A stretch of DNA of 64,000 bases from Flavihumibacter cheonanensis. GTDB lineage: Bacteria; Bacteroidota; Bacteroidia; Chitinophagales; Chitinophagaceae. The notes below the pieces were generated by a model. The model made no database searches and was not told the DNA's origin. It was given only the letters and a program-made list of their open reading frames with translations. Numbering within the stretch: position 1 is the stretch's first letter; each line of letters starts with the position of its first letter. The stretch spans positions 744,001-808,000 of the forward strand of contig NZ_JAKRWF010000001.1 in assembly GCF_022352215.1 (NCBI RefSeq), read 5' to 3'. The position numbers and the translations under genes were made by a program. This document shows, in pieces, positions 1 through 8,916 of the stretch.

Positions 1-1
1 A

Positions 2-577
2 TGGGTTAGTTCTTCCGATTTTTCTTTCTGGAAACAACCTCTGGTGGAGTTGGCAGGAAAAAAAATGGGATTAATCGGATTGGGTGATATCGGTCAAAAA
101 ATGACAGATATGGCATTAGCGCTGGGCATGGAAGTGCTGGCTCACAGTCGAACCCGCAAAGGAAGACTGGAATCTGAACGTTTCAAATGGGTAGAGCTGG
201 ATGAGTTGTTTCGTGAGGCAGATGTGGTGAGTTTACATTGTCCGTTAACACCGCAGACAAAAGGCCTTATTAATACAGCAAGGTTGCGACAGATGAAGCA
301 TACATCTTACCTTTTAAATACAGCCAGGGGGCCATTGATTGTGGAAGCAGACCTGGCGCAGGCATTGAATGAGGACTGGATAGCAGGAGCCGGACTGGAT
401 GTTTTGAGTGTTGAACCACCGACTGCAGAAAATCCTTTGCTAAGCGCCAAAAATTGCCTGATCACTCCACATATTGCCTGGGCCTCCGTCGAAGCACGCA
501 CGCGCTTGCTAAATGAAACCATCGCAAACGTAAAGGCTTTCATTGAGGGTAAACCAAGAAATGTAATCGGTCAGTAA
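2..577 (+). CDS. D-2-hydroxyacid dehydrogenase, C-terminal part (5' end outside window)
   Basis: The reading frame is open from the first bases of the window, so the gene starts upstream and only the C-terminal part is present. The visible protein begins in the nucleotide-binding domain: the glycine-rich loop GLIGLGDIGQ is the NAD(P)-binding Rossmann motif. Further on, the stretches LHCPLTPQTKGLI, LLNTARGPLI and AGAGLDVLSVEPP are hallmarks of the D-isomer-specific 2-hydroxyacid dehydrogenase family, and the closing TPHIAWAS carries the catalytic-type histidine. Family members reduce 2-keto acids or hydroxypyruvate with NAD(P)H in the cytosol; the substrate cannot be told from the sequence. 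An internal GTG at 44 could be taken as a start but would cut off part of the domain. It converges with the dodecin gene. Confidence 0.9.
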   Translation, partial: WVSSSDFSFWKQPLVELAGKKMGLIGLGDIGQKMTDMALALGMEVLAHSRTRKGRLESERFKWVELDELFREADVVSLHCPLTPQTKGLINTARLRQMKHTSYLLNTARGPLIVEADLAQALNEDWIAGAGLDVLSVEPPTAENPLLSAKNCLITPHIAWASVEARTRLLNETIANVKAFIEGKPRNVIGQ

Positions 578-598
578 TTCTCACGTCTCACTTCTCAC
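578..598 (-). repeat. Heptamer tandem array, 3 units (GTGAGAA type), behind dodecin
   Basis: Read on the minus strand this is GTGAGAA-GTGAGAC-GTGAGAA, an exact 7-bp period, with a fourth degenerate unit toward 605. It fills the space between the stop of the dehydrogenase and the stop of dodecin. Dodecin's own TGA (595-597) lies inside the last unit, so the array continues directly from the gene in the sense direction. Five similar arrays occur in the window. Confidence 0.85.
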
Positions 599-798
599 TT
601 CTCTATTTCAAAGCTCAACTTAACCGTCACACGATACTCAGTGATCTTACCATTTTCAACTGAGGCACTCATATCCTGGATATAAACGGAACGGATATTA
701 TGCAGGCTTTTGGAAGCTTCGGTAATAGCCTGCTGGGCGGCATCTTCCCAACTTTTAGTGGAGTTGGCCATCAATTCCAACACTTTTACAACTGACAT
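595..798 (-). CDS. Dodecin family flavin-binding protein
   Basis: A protein of about 67 residues with the dodecin pattern: MSVVKVLELMANSTKSWEDA at the start, then AITEASKSLHNIRSVYI and a final strand with ITEYRVTVKLSFEIE. Dodecins form dodecameric shells that store or buffer flavins, or in some bacteria coenzyme A, in the cytosol. I chose the ATG at 798 because the family starts with this short Met-Ser/Val-x-Lys-Val strand; an ATG at 834 would add 12 residues not seen in dodecins. The last codons GAG AAG TGA lie within the heptamer repeat described at 578-598. It is transcribed alone, convergent with the upstream dehydrogenase. Confidence 0.9.
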   Translation of the reverse strand: MSVVKVLELMANSTKSWEDAAQQAITEASKSLHNIRSVYIQDMSASVENGKITEYRVTVKLSFEIEK

Positions 799-905
799 AG
801 AATTTGATTTAATGGTGAGTGAATGGAATACCAACTAAAGGTAGACTTCTTCTCTGAATCTCTAATCATCTAGTTTGATTGCTACATCCTGATAATTCAC
901 CACTC

Positions 906-947
906 AACACATGTTAACTGTGTTCCTGCAACGCAATGGTAATTTTG
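906..947 (+). promoter_or_regulatory. Putative regulated promoter of the susC-like gene
   Basis: TAATTTTG at 940-947 matches the Bacteroidota -7 element TAnnTTTG exactly. No TTTG stands at the expected -33 distance. Instead an interrupted dyad, AACACA-TGTTAAC-TGTGTT (906-924), occupies that place. A weak -33 with a dyad is what an activator-dependent promoter would look like. This is inference from spacing only. The start codon is at 1002. The rest of 799-1001 holds nothing I recognise. Confidence 0.4.
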
Positions 948-1001
948 GTTGTCTCTGCCTTCACGAAAAGTAGATCAAATATTTAACGAAAAAACAGCAT
1001 T

Positions 1002-3998
1002 ATGAGGAAAATTATCTTGTACTTGACGGTATTGATTTCGTTGAGTACAACTGCAGCTGCACAAAAAGCTGTTACAGGAAAAGTGGTGGATGAAAAAGAT
1101 GGAAGTCCGGTTGTAGGAGCCTCCATCCGGGTAAAAAATGGTGCCATTCTGGGCACTACCAATGAGCAGGGAAGCTTCTCGGTTTCTGCTCCAGACAATG
1201 CACGTGCATTGGTATTCACCTATGTTGGATACGATGAAATTGAAGTGGCAATTACAGGAAATGAATTGCTGGTAAGTATGAAACAGGCCAGCCGCTCCTT
1301 AAACGAAGTGGTGGTAACTGGATATGCAACACGTACGCGGCGCGCTAATACGGGATCTGTATCGGTAGTGTCAATTGATGATATCCGGACACAGCCGAAT
1401 GCTTCTTTTGATCAGATGTTGCAGGGACAGGCACCTGGAATCAACGTGAAAACGGGATCCGGTCAACCGGGTAGAAATGCGGATGTGATCATCCGTGGTA
1501 AAGGTTCCATCAATGGATCCAATGCGCCCTTGTATATTCTGGATGGAGTGGAAATCCGCGCTGGTGATTTCAGCAGCATGAACCAAAATGATTTTGAGTC
1601 GGTAACCATTTTGAAAGATGCAGCTTCCACTGCAATTTACGGATCACGTGGTGCCAATGGGGTAATTGTAATTACTACCAAAAAGGGAAGAGCGGGACGT
1701 ATGCGTCTTAGCTATGATGGCCAGATTGGTACGGCCAGACTTCCGGAAAATCAGTTGAAACTGATGAATACCCAGGAAAAACTGGATTTCGAAATGAATA
1801 TTGCCGGAAACCCCTGGGGTTGGTCAGCTGCAGAGGTGGAAGAGTTCAGCAAGGTTAATACCAATTGGAATGATTTTGTTTTCCGCAATGCGGGAATGCA
1901 ATCGCACCAGATTTCTGCCTCTGGTGGTACTGATAAGACAACCTTTTATACTTCTTTGGGTTACTACGATGAAGAAGGTATCGCGATTGGAACGGGGATT
2001 AAAAAATACAATGGCCGGATCAATATCGCACATACCGATAATAACCTGAAAATTGGTGCTAATATGGCTGGCGGCTGGTCCAATTATACTGGCACTTTTG
2101 AAGGAGACCAGAGTATTGGTTCTCCACTGAATACCGTAATCTGGGCCTTGCCATATGAGCGTCCATATAATGCGGATGGTTCATATGGAGAGTCTGTTCA
2201 GTTTCCTTTCTGGATTAATCCGGCTGAAGACCTGATTGAAAATCCCAATCGCAGCTGGCAGCTAAAAGGCTCAGGAAATATTTATCTTGAATACAAATTA
2301 CCCTGGGTAAAGAACCTGACCTATCGCATCAATGCAGGTGGCGATTATTCTCAATTGGAAGGATTTAGTATCATCAAGAATGGTACACAGTCGGCTCGTC
2401 AGAATGAAGCATTTGGTCAGGATTTCCGCCGGAATGGTGAGATCGCCAGAAGCCTTGACAGACGTTTCCGGTATACCATTACCAACAGTTTGAATTATAA
2501 AACTGACCTGGATCAGGATGGAGATCATAACTTGTCAGTATCGCTGTTTACGGAGTTCGTAAAAAATACTTCGCGTTCATTTAATTACACAGCTTATGGC
2601 TTATTACTGCCTTTTGAGAATGAAGCAGGTTTGGTACCAGGCACTGTTGACAATGGATTCATTCCGGTAGTAGGTGGTGGATTTCCGGAGAACAATGCAC
2701 TGATGTCTTATTTCGGATCAGTAGATTATGCGTACAAGGGTCGTTATTATTTGACTTTAACAGGAAGAACCGATGGTTCATCAAAACTGAGCCCGGAGAA
2801 TCGCTGGACACAATACGGATCAGCAGGTGCGAGCTGGATTGTAAGTGATGAAGATTTTTTCAAGTTCAACGCAATGAATTTCCTCAAACTCAAAGCGAGT
2901 TACGGATCTGTGGGTAATCAGAATGGTATTGGTGATTTCCCTTACCTGCAACAATATGGAAGAGGTAGTTATGGTGGTCGTGGTTCGCTGAGTGTAAATC
3001 GTCTGGGAAACAACCTGCTAACCTGGGAAATCAGAAGCACACTCAACATTGGTGCTGATATGGAATTCTTCCAATCGCGGGTGCGGGCATCTGTTGAATG
3101 GTATAACAGCTTAACCAAGGGATTGTATTTCTCTCCCTTTGTTCCAAGTACAAGTGGAGGAAATGGAACCTTGCTGAGCAACAATGGTAGCATGCAAAAC
3201 CGTGGTATTGAAGCTTCCATTGGTGTGAAGATTATCAATAAACGAAATTTCAAATGGTCAATTGATGCGAACTATGCGTATAATAAGAATACGATTAAGT
3301 CGCTCCCGGATGGCCAGGATTTCCAGTTGTACAAGAGCTTCCAGGCCCTCCAGGTTGGTAAACCCTTCAATAGTTTTTACCTGGTACGGTATGCAGGTGT
3401 GAATCCGGCCAACGGAAACTCACAGTATTACAAAGCCGATGGAAAAACAATTACTGAGCAGTATGATGCGAATGACCTGGTGGTATTGGGAACCAGTGAT
3501 GCTCCACACAATGCCGGTTTAACTACTACAGTTAGTTATAAAGGAATCGAGTTTTCTGCTTTCGGTGTTTTATCTGCAGGAAACTATATCTATAACAATG
3601 CGAGATTCAATGTTGAGTATAATGGATATACAACTTCCGGATTTGCAAGAAGTGGATTGACTGCCTGGACCACACCAGGGCAAATCACCAATTTTCCACG
3701 CTTAAGTGAAACAACAGAAGGTAGTACAACCCGCTTCCTGGAAAAAGGAGATTTCTTCCGGTTGAGAAATGTACAACTGGCCTACACTTTACCGGCAGAA
3801 GTAGTAAGTCGTCTTAAGATTCAGGGCTTCCGGATTTTTGTACAGGGTCAGAACCTGTATACCAAATTCAAGTTCCAGGGATGGGATCCGGAAGTGTCCA
3901 GTGTGAACGATGCAGATCCGAACTCCAATGCCTCGGTGAGCGGAGCACAATATCCTTCTTTAAAGCGTGTAACCGTAGGCGTTAACCTTACCCTTTAA
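1002..3998 (+). CDS. SusC/RagA-family TonB-linked outer membrane transporter
   Basis: 998 residues. It starts with a Sec signal peptide (about 1-20, ending TTAAA before Gln), followed by a carboxypeptidase-regulatory-like beta-sandwich (about 23-105) and the SusC linker around LNEVVVTGY. The plug domain (about 115-230) contains LYILDGVEI and ending segments VTILKDAASTAIYGSRGANG and VIVITTKKG, which are typical of SusC proteins. The remainder is a long beta-barrel ending in a hydrophobic strand. SusC proteins import oligosaccharides or peptides across the outer membrane, powered by TonB, with SusD as a lid. The SusD partner follows after 17 bp, so the two form an operon. The GH92-like gene downstream suggests a mannose-containing glycan as cargo (inference). 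Confidence 0.96.
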   Translation: MRKIILYLTVLISLSTTAAAQKAVTGKVVDEKDGSPVVGASIRVKNGAILGTTNEQGSFSVSAPDNARALVFTYVGYDEIEVAITGNELLVSMKQASRSLNEVVVTGYATRTRRANTGSVSVVSIDDIRTQPNASFDQMLQGQAPGINVKTGSGQPGRNADVIIRGKGSINGSNAPLYILDGVEIRAGDFSSMNQNDFESVTILKDAASTAIYGSRGANGVIVITTKKGRAGRMRLSYDGQIGTARLPENQLKLMNTQEKLDFEMNIAGNPWGWSAAEVEEFSKVNTNWNDFVFRNAGMQSHQISASGGTDKTTFYTSLGYYDEEGIAIGTGIKKYNGRINIAHTDNNLKIGANMAGGWSNYTGTFEGDQSIGSPLNTVIWALPYERPYNADGSYGESVQFPFWINPAEDLIENPNRSWQLKGSGNIYLEYKLPWVKNLTYRINAGGDYSQLEGFSIIKNGTQSARQNEAFGQDFRRNGEIARSLDRRFRYTITNSLNYKTDLDQDGDHNLSVSLFTEFVKNTSRSFNYTAYGLLLPFENEAGLVPGTVDNGFIPVVGGGFPENNALMSYFGSVDYAYKGRYYLTLTGRTDGSSKLSPENRWTQYGSAGASWIVSDEDFFKFNAMNFLKLKASYGSVGNQNGIGDFPYLQQYGRGSYGGRGSLSVNRLGNNLLTWEIRSTLNIGADMEFFQSRVRASVEWYNSLTKGLYFSPFVPSTSGGNGTLLSNNGSMQNRGIEASIGVKIINKRNFKWSIDANYAYNKNTIKSLPDGQDFQLYKSFQALQVGKPFNSFYLVRYAGVNPANGNSQYYKADGKTITEQYDANDLVVLGTSDAPHNAGLTTTVSYKGIEFSAFGVLSAGNYIYNNARFNVEYNGYTTSGFARSGLTAWTTPGQITNFPRLSETTEGSTTRFLEKGDFFRLRNVQLAYTLPAEVVSRLKIQGFRIFVQGQNLYTKFKFQGWDPEVSSVNDADPNSNASVSGAQYPSLKRVTVGVNLTL

Positions 3999-4015
3999 TT
4001 CAAAAAACAGAACAC

Positions 4016-5452
4016 ATGAAACGTAGTTTTTTATATATAACCATTTTAGCGGGAGGCCTGCTGGTACTTGGTGCCTGTAACAAACAGCTGGAAACAGAAC
4101 CGCAGACAGAGCTTACCGAATTGAAGACCTTTGAAGATGTGCAATCTGCTCTTCAGGGAAGTTATGAAGGATTTAAAAGTACCCGGTATTATAATAATCC
4201 AGCTGCCAGCGGCTCAGCAAGTGCCTGGAGTGCATTACCCGATATGATGGGTGATGATATGATTGAGGCATTGGAAAGCCTCGGTAACTGGCGCATCCTG
4301 TCTGAGTTGGCTTACAACGCGGATAATGGTGCTGTTCAACTCGCGTTTCGCCAGGGTTATGAAATCATTTCCCGGGTGAACAATGTACTGCAGGCCTTAC
4401 CTGCATATGAGACGGGAGATACTGAGGCGGATGCAAAAACGGTTCGCGGGCAGGCACTGGCTATTCGTGCGCATGCACATTTTGATCTGCTGCGTTATTT
4501 TGCTCCACAATACGATCGTAATTCTACAGAGCTGGCTGTTCCTTATGTAACCAGTTTTGATCCTTTAAATCCGCTGACCATATTGCCGGCACGGAATACA
4601 GTAAAAGAAGTGTATGACCGGATTTTTGAAGATCTCGATAACGCTCTGATTGCATTTGAACAGGGAGGTAATCCTTCAGGGAATACTGCCCGCTATTATA
4701 TTGATGAAACAGTCGTACATGCAATGAAGGCCCGAATCAATTTATATGCCGGCAACTGGCAGGCTGCAATTGATGAAGCAACTACAGCACTGGATGCTCG
4801 CGGACTCACAGATGCCGATGGTTATGTTGAGGTATTTTCAACTGATACCGAAGCTGCTCCTTCCAGTGAAGTGTATTGGGCGATTCCTTCTGACAATATA
4901 CTTACGCCTGGTGGTGGTATTTCGGGAGGTAATCCGAATTACCGGGTAGCCACGCCGATCAGCAATATTATTGAAGACCTGGGTGGTGCTTATGACGAAC
5001 CCGGAGTTATTCTCTTTAATCAAACCGGTATTGGTGGTTTTCAACGAACCATCGTTGATAAATACCCAGGCGTAAACAGTTTCAAAGTATTCCGTGCAGG
5101 GGAGATGATGCTCATTCGGGCAGAAGCCAAACAGCGTCTTGGAAACCCTACTGCCCTGGAAGATCTGAATGCATTACGTGCTGCACGCGGTGTGGATGAA
5201 GGTAATGAAACAGGTGCAGCACTGCTTGACGCGATCTTGTTGTTGCGCAGAGTTGAATTACTTGGTGAAGGACACCGTTGGTTTGATATCAAACGTACTA
5301 CGCGCATCATCAACAGAACTGAATGTGGTACTGCTGGTGGTTCTTCATCCAACAATTGTTCAATTGGAGCCAACTCCCGCTCCTGGGCATTTCCTATTCC
5401 GTTCAACGATATACGGGTGAATCCGAACCTGGTACAGAACCAGGGATATTAG
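4016..5452 (+). CDS. SusD/RagB-family outer-membrane lipoprotein
   Basis: 478 residues. The signal peptide ends in the lipobox LGAC with the lipidated Cys at 21, followed by Asn-Lys. The body shows SusD features: ALRGQALAIRAHAHFDLLRYF-type helices (here VRGQALAIRAHAHFDLLRYF, about 143-162), the alpha-helical TPR-like scaffold, and the C-terminal blocks VFRAGEMMLIRAEA, LNALRAARG and LLRRVELLGEGHRWFDIKR, where an RRxEL motif and WFDIKR are near-diagnostic. It works on the cell surface as the ligand-binding lid of the preceding SusC. The stop codon is followed within 5 bp by a six-unit heptamer array and then a hairpin, marking the end of the SusCD operon. Confidence 0.96.
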   Translation: MKRSFLYITILAGGLLVLGACNKQLETEPQTELTELKTFEDVQSALQGSYEGFKSTRYYNNPAASGSASAWSALPDMMGDDMIEALESLGNWRILSELAYNADNGAVQLAFRQGYEIISRVNNVLQALPAYETGDTEADAKTVRGQALAIRAHAHFDLLRYFAPQYDRNSTELAVPYVTSFDPLNPLTILPARNTVKEVYDRIFEDLDNALIAFEQGGNPSGNTARYYIDETVVHAMKARINLYAGNWQAAIDEATTALDARGLTDADGYVEVFSTDTEAAPSSEVYWAIPSDNILTPGGGISGGNPNYRVATPISNIIEDLGGAYDEPGVILFNQTGIGGFQRTIVDKYPGVNSFKVFRAGEMMLIRAEAKQRLGNPTALEDLNALRAARGVDEGNETGAALLDAILLLRRVELLGEGHRWFDIKRTTRIINRTECGTAGGSSSNNCSIGANSRSWAFPIPFNDIRVNPNLVQNQGY

Positions 5453-5456
5453 AGAA

Positions 5457-5498
5457 GTAAGAAGTGAGAAGTAAGAAGTGAGAAGTGAGAAGTGAGAC
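5457..5498 (+). repeat. Heptamer tandem array, 6 units (GTRAGAA), behind susD
   Basis: Six uninterrupted 7-bp units: GTAAGAA, GTGAGAA, GTAAGAA, GTGAGAA, GTGAGAA, GTGAGAC. This is the most regular copy of the repeat family in the window. It starts 5 bp after the TAG of the SusD gene and points in the gene's sense direction. The units carry TGA or TAA in every reading frame. No gene converges here. Confidence 0.92.
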
Positions 5499-5506
5499 CT
5501 GGAACG

Positions 5507-5543
5507 AAAAGCCTCAATTGCCTGATGGGTAATTGAGGCTTTT
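5507..5543 (+). terminator. Intrinsic terminator-like hairpin after susCD
   Basis: Perfect 13-bp stem, AAAAGCCTCAATT (5507-5519) with AATTGAGGCTTTT (5531-5543), and an 11-nt loop. It has A-run and T-run flanks, so it could act on either strand. It lies behind the heptamer array and separates susCD from the GH92-like gene. Confidence 0.8.
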
Positions 5544-5614
5544 GCGCAAATTGAGGGGAGGGGGAGGCGTAGCTTCTGTTTCGGGTGCAGCAGATTGCTT
5601 ATTTTCAGGGCCGT

Positions 5615-8600
5615 ATGAAACAGGCCCTTTTTTCTTTAGTAGCAACTGCAATAGCGGGATGCGTATTTTTTCCTTTTTATGCTACTGCGCAAGCCGCAGA
5701 AACAACCCAGTCAAAAACTGTACTGGATCTCGTCAATCCTTTTATTGGTACTACCAATGCCGAACAACCAACCAAATGGGGGGCTGAAGGTGGAACCTAT
5801 CCGGGTGCCGTAGCTCCCTGGGGAAGGGTGCAATTGAGTCCGGAAACTAAAACCGGCGGGCTCAAGGGATATGATTACCGAGACTCCATCATTTATTTCT
5901 TCAGTTGTACCAATCATAGCAGCGGCTACCCGAATGGCTCTGCAGGAAATATTAAAGTGCTGCCACTTGCTGATTCCAGGTTTCGGAAGAAACCAAGTGC
6001 CGGAAGGCCTTTTCGTCATAAGGAGGAAAAGGCTCAGCCAGGTTATTATCGGGTTCAGTTTACAGATGACCAGGGTACTGCTGAGATGACAACTGCCGTA
6101 CGAACCGGACTTTTTCGCTTTCGTTTTCCTAATGGTGTTTTACCACGCATTTTTTTGGGCGATATGGGTAAACTCATACCAAGATCCAAGCGCCTTCTAT
6201 ATAGTGAACGCCAGAATCTGGTGCTTGCCTTTCCAACCGATATGATGGGTATGGAACCGGTGGAAGATGGTGTGGTCCTGACTTTTTCACCCCGTTCTGA
6301 TAATTCGGTGTTGATGAAATTATCAGTATCCTCCATTGATGAAGCCGGGAGTATGCTAAATATGCAACAGGAGTGCCCGGGTTGGGATTTTGACGCTTTC
6401 CGGACTGCGAACCAGCAGCAATGGACAAATCTGCTCAACCTCATCCAGGTGGAAGATCCTTCTGAAGAAAATAAAACAAAGTTTTATACGGCGTTTTATC
6501 ACTCTTTCCTGGTACCCTGGATTATTTCGGATGTAGATGGCCGTTACAAAGGAGCTCGTGGTAAGGTTTACTTCACAAAGGGAATTCATCAGTTCAGTAA
6601 ATTCTCTCCCTGGGATACCTACCGAAGTTTACATCCACTATTGGCACTGCTCGTGCCTTCTGTTCAGGAAGATATGATTCGTTCAATGCTGGACCATTTT
6701 GAACAAACAGGAAAACTACCTAAGGGGCCGATGACCGGCTACCACTCGCTTCCGGTTATACTGGACAGCTGGCGCAAGGGAATTCGTGGATTTGATTTGC
6801 AACTAGCCTGGAAAGCTATGCTGGCTTCGCTGGATTCCACCATGCAGGAACCTGATTTCGCGGAATACCGGAAGAAAGGATATGTCTCAGCAGCCTATTC
6901 AGAATCCGTTACTAAAACGGTGGAGTACTCTTACAACGATTGGGTTATGGCTGAAATGGCAAAAGAAGTAAAGGATTCATCTGGTATACATTTTTTTGGC
7001 CCGCTTGCATACAGTTACCGAAACCTTTTTCATTCACCCAGTGGATTTATCCTGCCCAAAAAGCAGGAGGAATTTATAGTTGAGCCGGAGAGTAACGGGT
7101 ATAAAGAAGGAGATAAATGGATCTATAGTTATGTGATACCTCATGATGCACGGGGCCTCGTAAACCTGATGGGAGGGGATTCTTCTTTTATTGCTAAACT
7201 TGATTCAGCACTCGCAACAGGACTTTTGCTATTTGATAATGAACCTGCATTTCATGTGCCTTATTTATTCAATTTTACTAATCAGCCTTCCCTATCACAG
7301 GCATGGATACGCGAAATTATGCAGGAAAAGTTTTCTGCTGGTCCGGGTGGTATTCCCGGCAACGACGACCTTGGTTCCATGTCGAGCTGGTTTGTTTTTA
7401 GTGCCATGGGTTTTTATCCGGTAGTCGTAGGCGCTCCTGTTTATGAGATTGGATCGCCCCTCTTTAAGCAGGTTAAACTGCAATTGCCCGGCGGAAAAAC
7501 AGTTGAAATCAAGGCGCCTTCGAATGTTGCAGAAAATATATATGTACAGGGACTAAGCCTCCGCGACAAACCATTAAATAAGTTATTTCTATACCACGAT
7601 GAGCTTGTTATGGGGGGTGAATTGGTTTTTGAGCTTTGGTCAAAACCGGCGGATGAAAAATTCAAATCCGCACGGTTTGATGGCAGGTCGGCAACGATTC
7701 ATCCGGTACAACCAGAATTACTTGGTTATTATACCAGGAAGCAGGAGGTTGAACCCAATGATTCAGTTTGGGTAATTTATACAATGCGAAATACCGGTGC
7801 TGATGGAAATGCTTCCGTTAAGCTTCGGGTTGACGGGCAACCGAAAACTTCAAAAATGAGCTGGTTACCGGAAGGAGCAACCGTCACAGATTCTGTACTT
7901 CTACAGGCTTATCAGCCTGGTGAGCATACGATTCAATTAAATGCGGGACACCTAATTCCATTCTCGGTGAAACTTCCTGCAGAAACACCCAATCAAAAAT
8001 TTTTGGTAAAGGAATTGCGGACTGTACCATTGGCTAAATATGGAACAGCACATCGGTTAGATTATATTGTTCAAAATATAACAGGTAAAACAGAAACTGT
8101 GTTGCTGCCAGTTATGGTAAATGGCCAAAAACTAAAAGATGAAACTGTTCTACTGGAAGCTGGCGAAGAAAAAACGCAATCTGTTCAGGTGCCCGCTGAT
8201 CTGCCTGGAATTATGCAGGTTCAGATAGGAGATAAGACTGCCCAGTTAAAAGTAGTGGAGCATGCAAGGGAGAAAATAATATTGGATATAGCGATGGGTA
8301 AAGCAAAGCCAGGAGAGCAAGTCAAGGATGGATCGGGGCTTGGAAATCATGGATTATTCAAACAGGAAACCCGACTTATGGCAGATAATACAACCCAAAC
8401 CATTCAATATGTACAGTTTGAAAATTCTCCAAGCCTGGATGAATTGCAGGATGAAATCACGGTGATGGCCTGGGTATTGCCAGGAAAACAAAAAGGCATG
8501 GCGGATATACTTGCAAAGGGAGATTTTATTGTACTGCAGCAAACTGGGCAATCGCTAAGTTTTTTTGCGGGTGGCTGGGGACAAGGTTCCTGTGATGTGT

Positions 8601-8869
8601 CACTGCCAAAAGATTGGGAAAACAAATGGCATCATATTGCCGGTGTTTGCAAAGGAAGAGTCTTTACTCTTTACATTGATGGTGTGAAAGCAGGTTCTTT
8701 TGAAGTAGACAGGGCAGTGAATTTGTCGAGTCGTTTGCGATGGGTAATGGGAGGCAATGAAGAGTTTCCGGATCAGCGTTATTTCAATGGGAAAATCAAT
8801 GGGTTTAAAGTATTTGCAGCTGCACTGAGTGGGCAGGAAATCGAGGAAGAGATGTTGCCAATGGAATAA
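5615..8869 (+). CDS. GH92-family alpha-mannosidase-like protein with C-terminal LamG-like domain
   Basis: About 1084 residues. The N-terminal GH92 domain opens with LDLVNPFIGT, GGTYPGAVAPWGRVQLSPET and GYDYRDS. The catalytic (alpha/alpha)6 part shows FSPWDTYRSLHPLLAL, GYHSLPVILD, KEGDKWIYSYVIPHD (with the Glu expected for the general acid) and GNDDLGSMSSWFVFSAMGFYP. GH92 enzymes are calcium-dependent exo-alpha-mannosidases. Beyond about 720 there are two domains that look like Ig-type or CARDB-type beta-sandwiches and a final LamG/concanavalin-like domain (about 930-1080), probably for glycan binding. I chose the ATG at 5615 because it begins the signal sequence; IAGC at residues 13-16 could be a lipobox, but hydrophobic residues after it make ordinary cleavage near ATAQA equally possible. 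It lies behind susCD but beyond a hairpin, so it may have its own promoter. Confidence 0.88.
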   Translation: MKQALFSLVATAIAGCVFFPFYATAQAAETTQSKTVLDLVNPFIGTTNAEQPTKWGAEGGTYPGAVAPWGRVQLSPETKTGGLKGYDYRDSIIYFFSCTNHSSGYPNGSAGNIKVLPLADSRFRKKPSAGRPFRHKEEKAQPGYYRVQFTDDQGTAEMTTAVRTGLFRFRFPNGVLPRIFLGDMGKLIPRSKRLLYSERQNLVLAFPTDMMGMEPVEDGVVLTFSPRSDNSVLMKLSVSSIDEAGSMLNMQQECPGWDFDAFRTANQQQWTNLLNLIQVEDPSEENKTKFYTAFYHSFLVPWIISDVDGRYKGARGKVYFTKGIHQFSKFSPWDTYRSLHPLLALLVPSVQEDMIRSMLDHFEQTGKLPKGPMTGYHSLPVILDSWRKGIRGFDLQLAWKAMLASLDSTMQEPDFAEYRKKGYVSAAYSESVTKTVEYSYNDWVMAEMAKEVKDSSGIHFFGPLAYSYRNLFHSPSGFILPKKQEEFIVEPESNGYKEGDKWIYSYVIPHDARGLVNLMGGDSSFIAKLDSALATGLLLFDNEPAFHVPYLFNFTNQPSLSQAWIREIMQEKFSAGPGGIPGNDDLGSMSSWFVFSAMGFYPVVVGAPVYEIGSPLFKQVKLQLPGGKTVEIKAPSNVAENIYVQGLSLRDKPLNKLFLYHDELVMGGELVFELWSKPADEKFKSARFDGRSATIHPVQPELLGYYTRKQEVEPNDSVWVIYTMRNTGADGNASVKLRVDGQPKTSKMSWLPEGATVTDSVLLQAYQPGEHTIQLNAGHLIPFSVKLPAETPNQKFLVKELRTVPLAKYGTAHRLDYIVQNITGKTETVLLPVMVNGQKLKDETVLLEAGEEKTQSVQVPADLPGIMQVQIGDKTAQLKVVEHAREKIILDIAMGKAKPGEQVKDGSGLGNHGLFKQETRLMADNTTQTIQYVQFENSPSLDELQDEITVMAWVLPGKQKGMADILAKGDFIVLQQTGQSLSFFAGGWGQGSCDVSLPKDWENKWHHIAGVCKGRVFTLYIDGVKAGSFEVDRAVNLSSRLRWVMGGNEEFPDQRYFNGKINGFKVFAAALSGQEIEEEMLPME

Positions 8870-8871
8870 AA

Positions 8872-8906
8872 AAAACTGGCTGGAAATATTTTTTCCGGCC
8901 AGTTTT
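8872..8906. terminator. Bidirectional terminator between GH92-like and cupin genes
   Basis: AAAACTGGCTGG (8872-8883) pairs with CCGGCCAGTTTT (8895-8906) with one G-T wobble and an 11-nt loop. A-run and T-run ends make it usable from both convergent genes. Confidence 0.82.
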
Positions 8907-8916
8907 GGTTGCTGAA

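Noticed and set aside
5457-5498. Heptamer arrays as CRISPR repeats
   Set aside because: Units are 7 bp and adjoin without spacers, and there are no cas genes.
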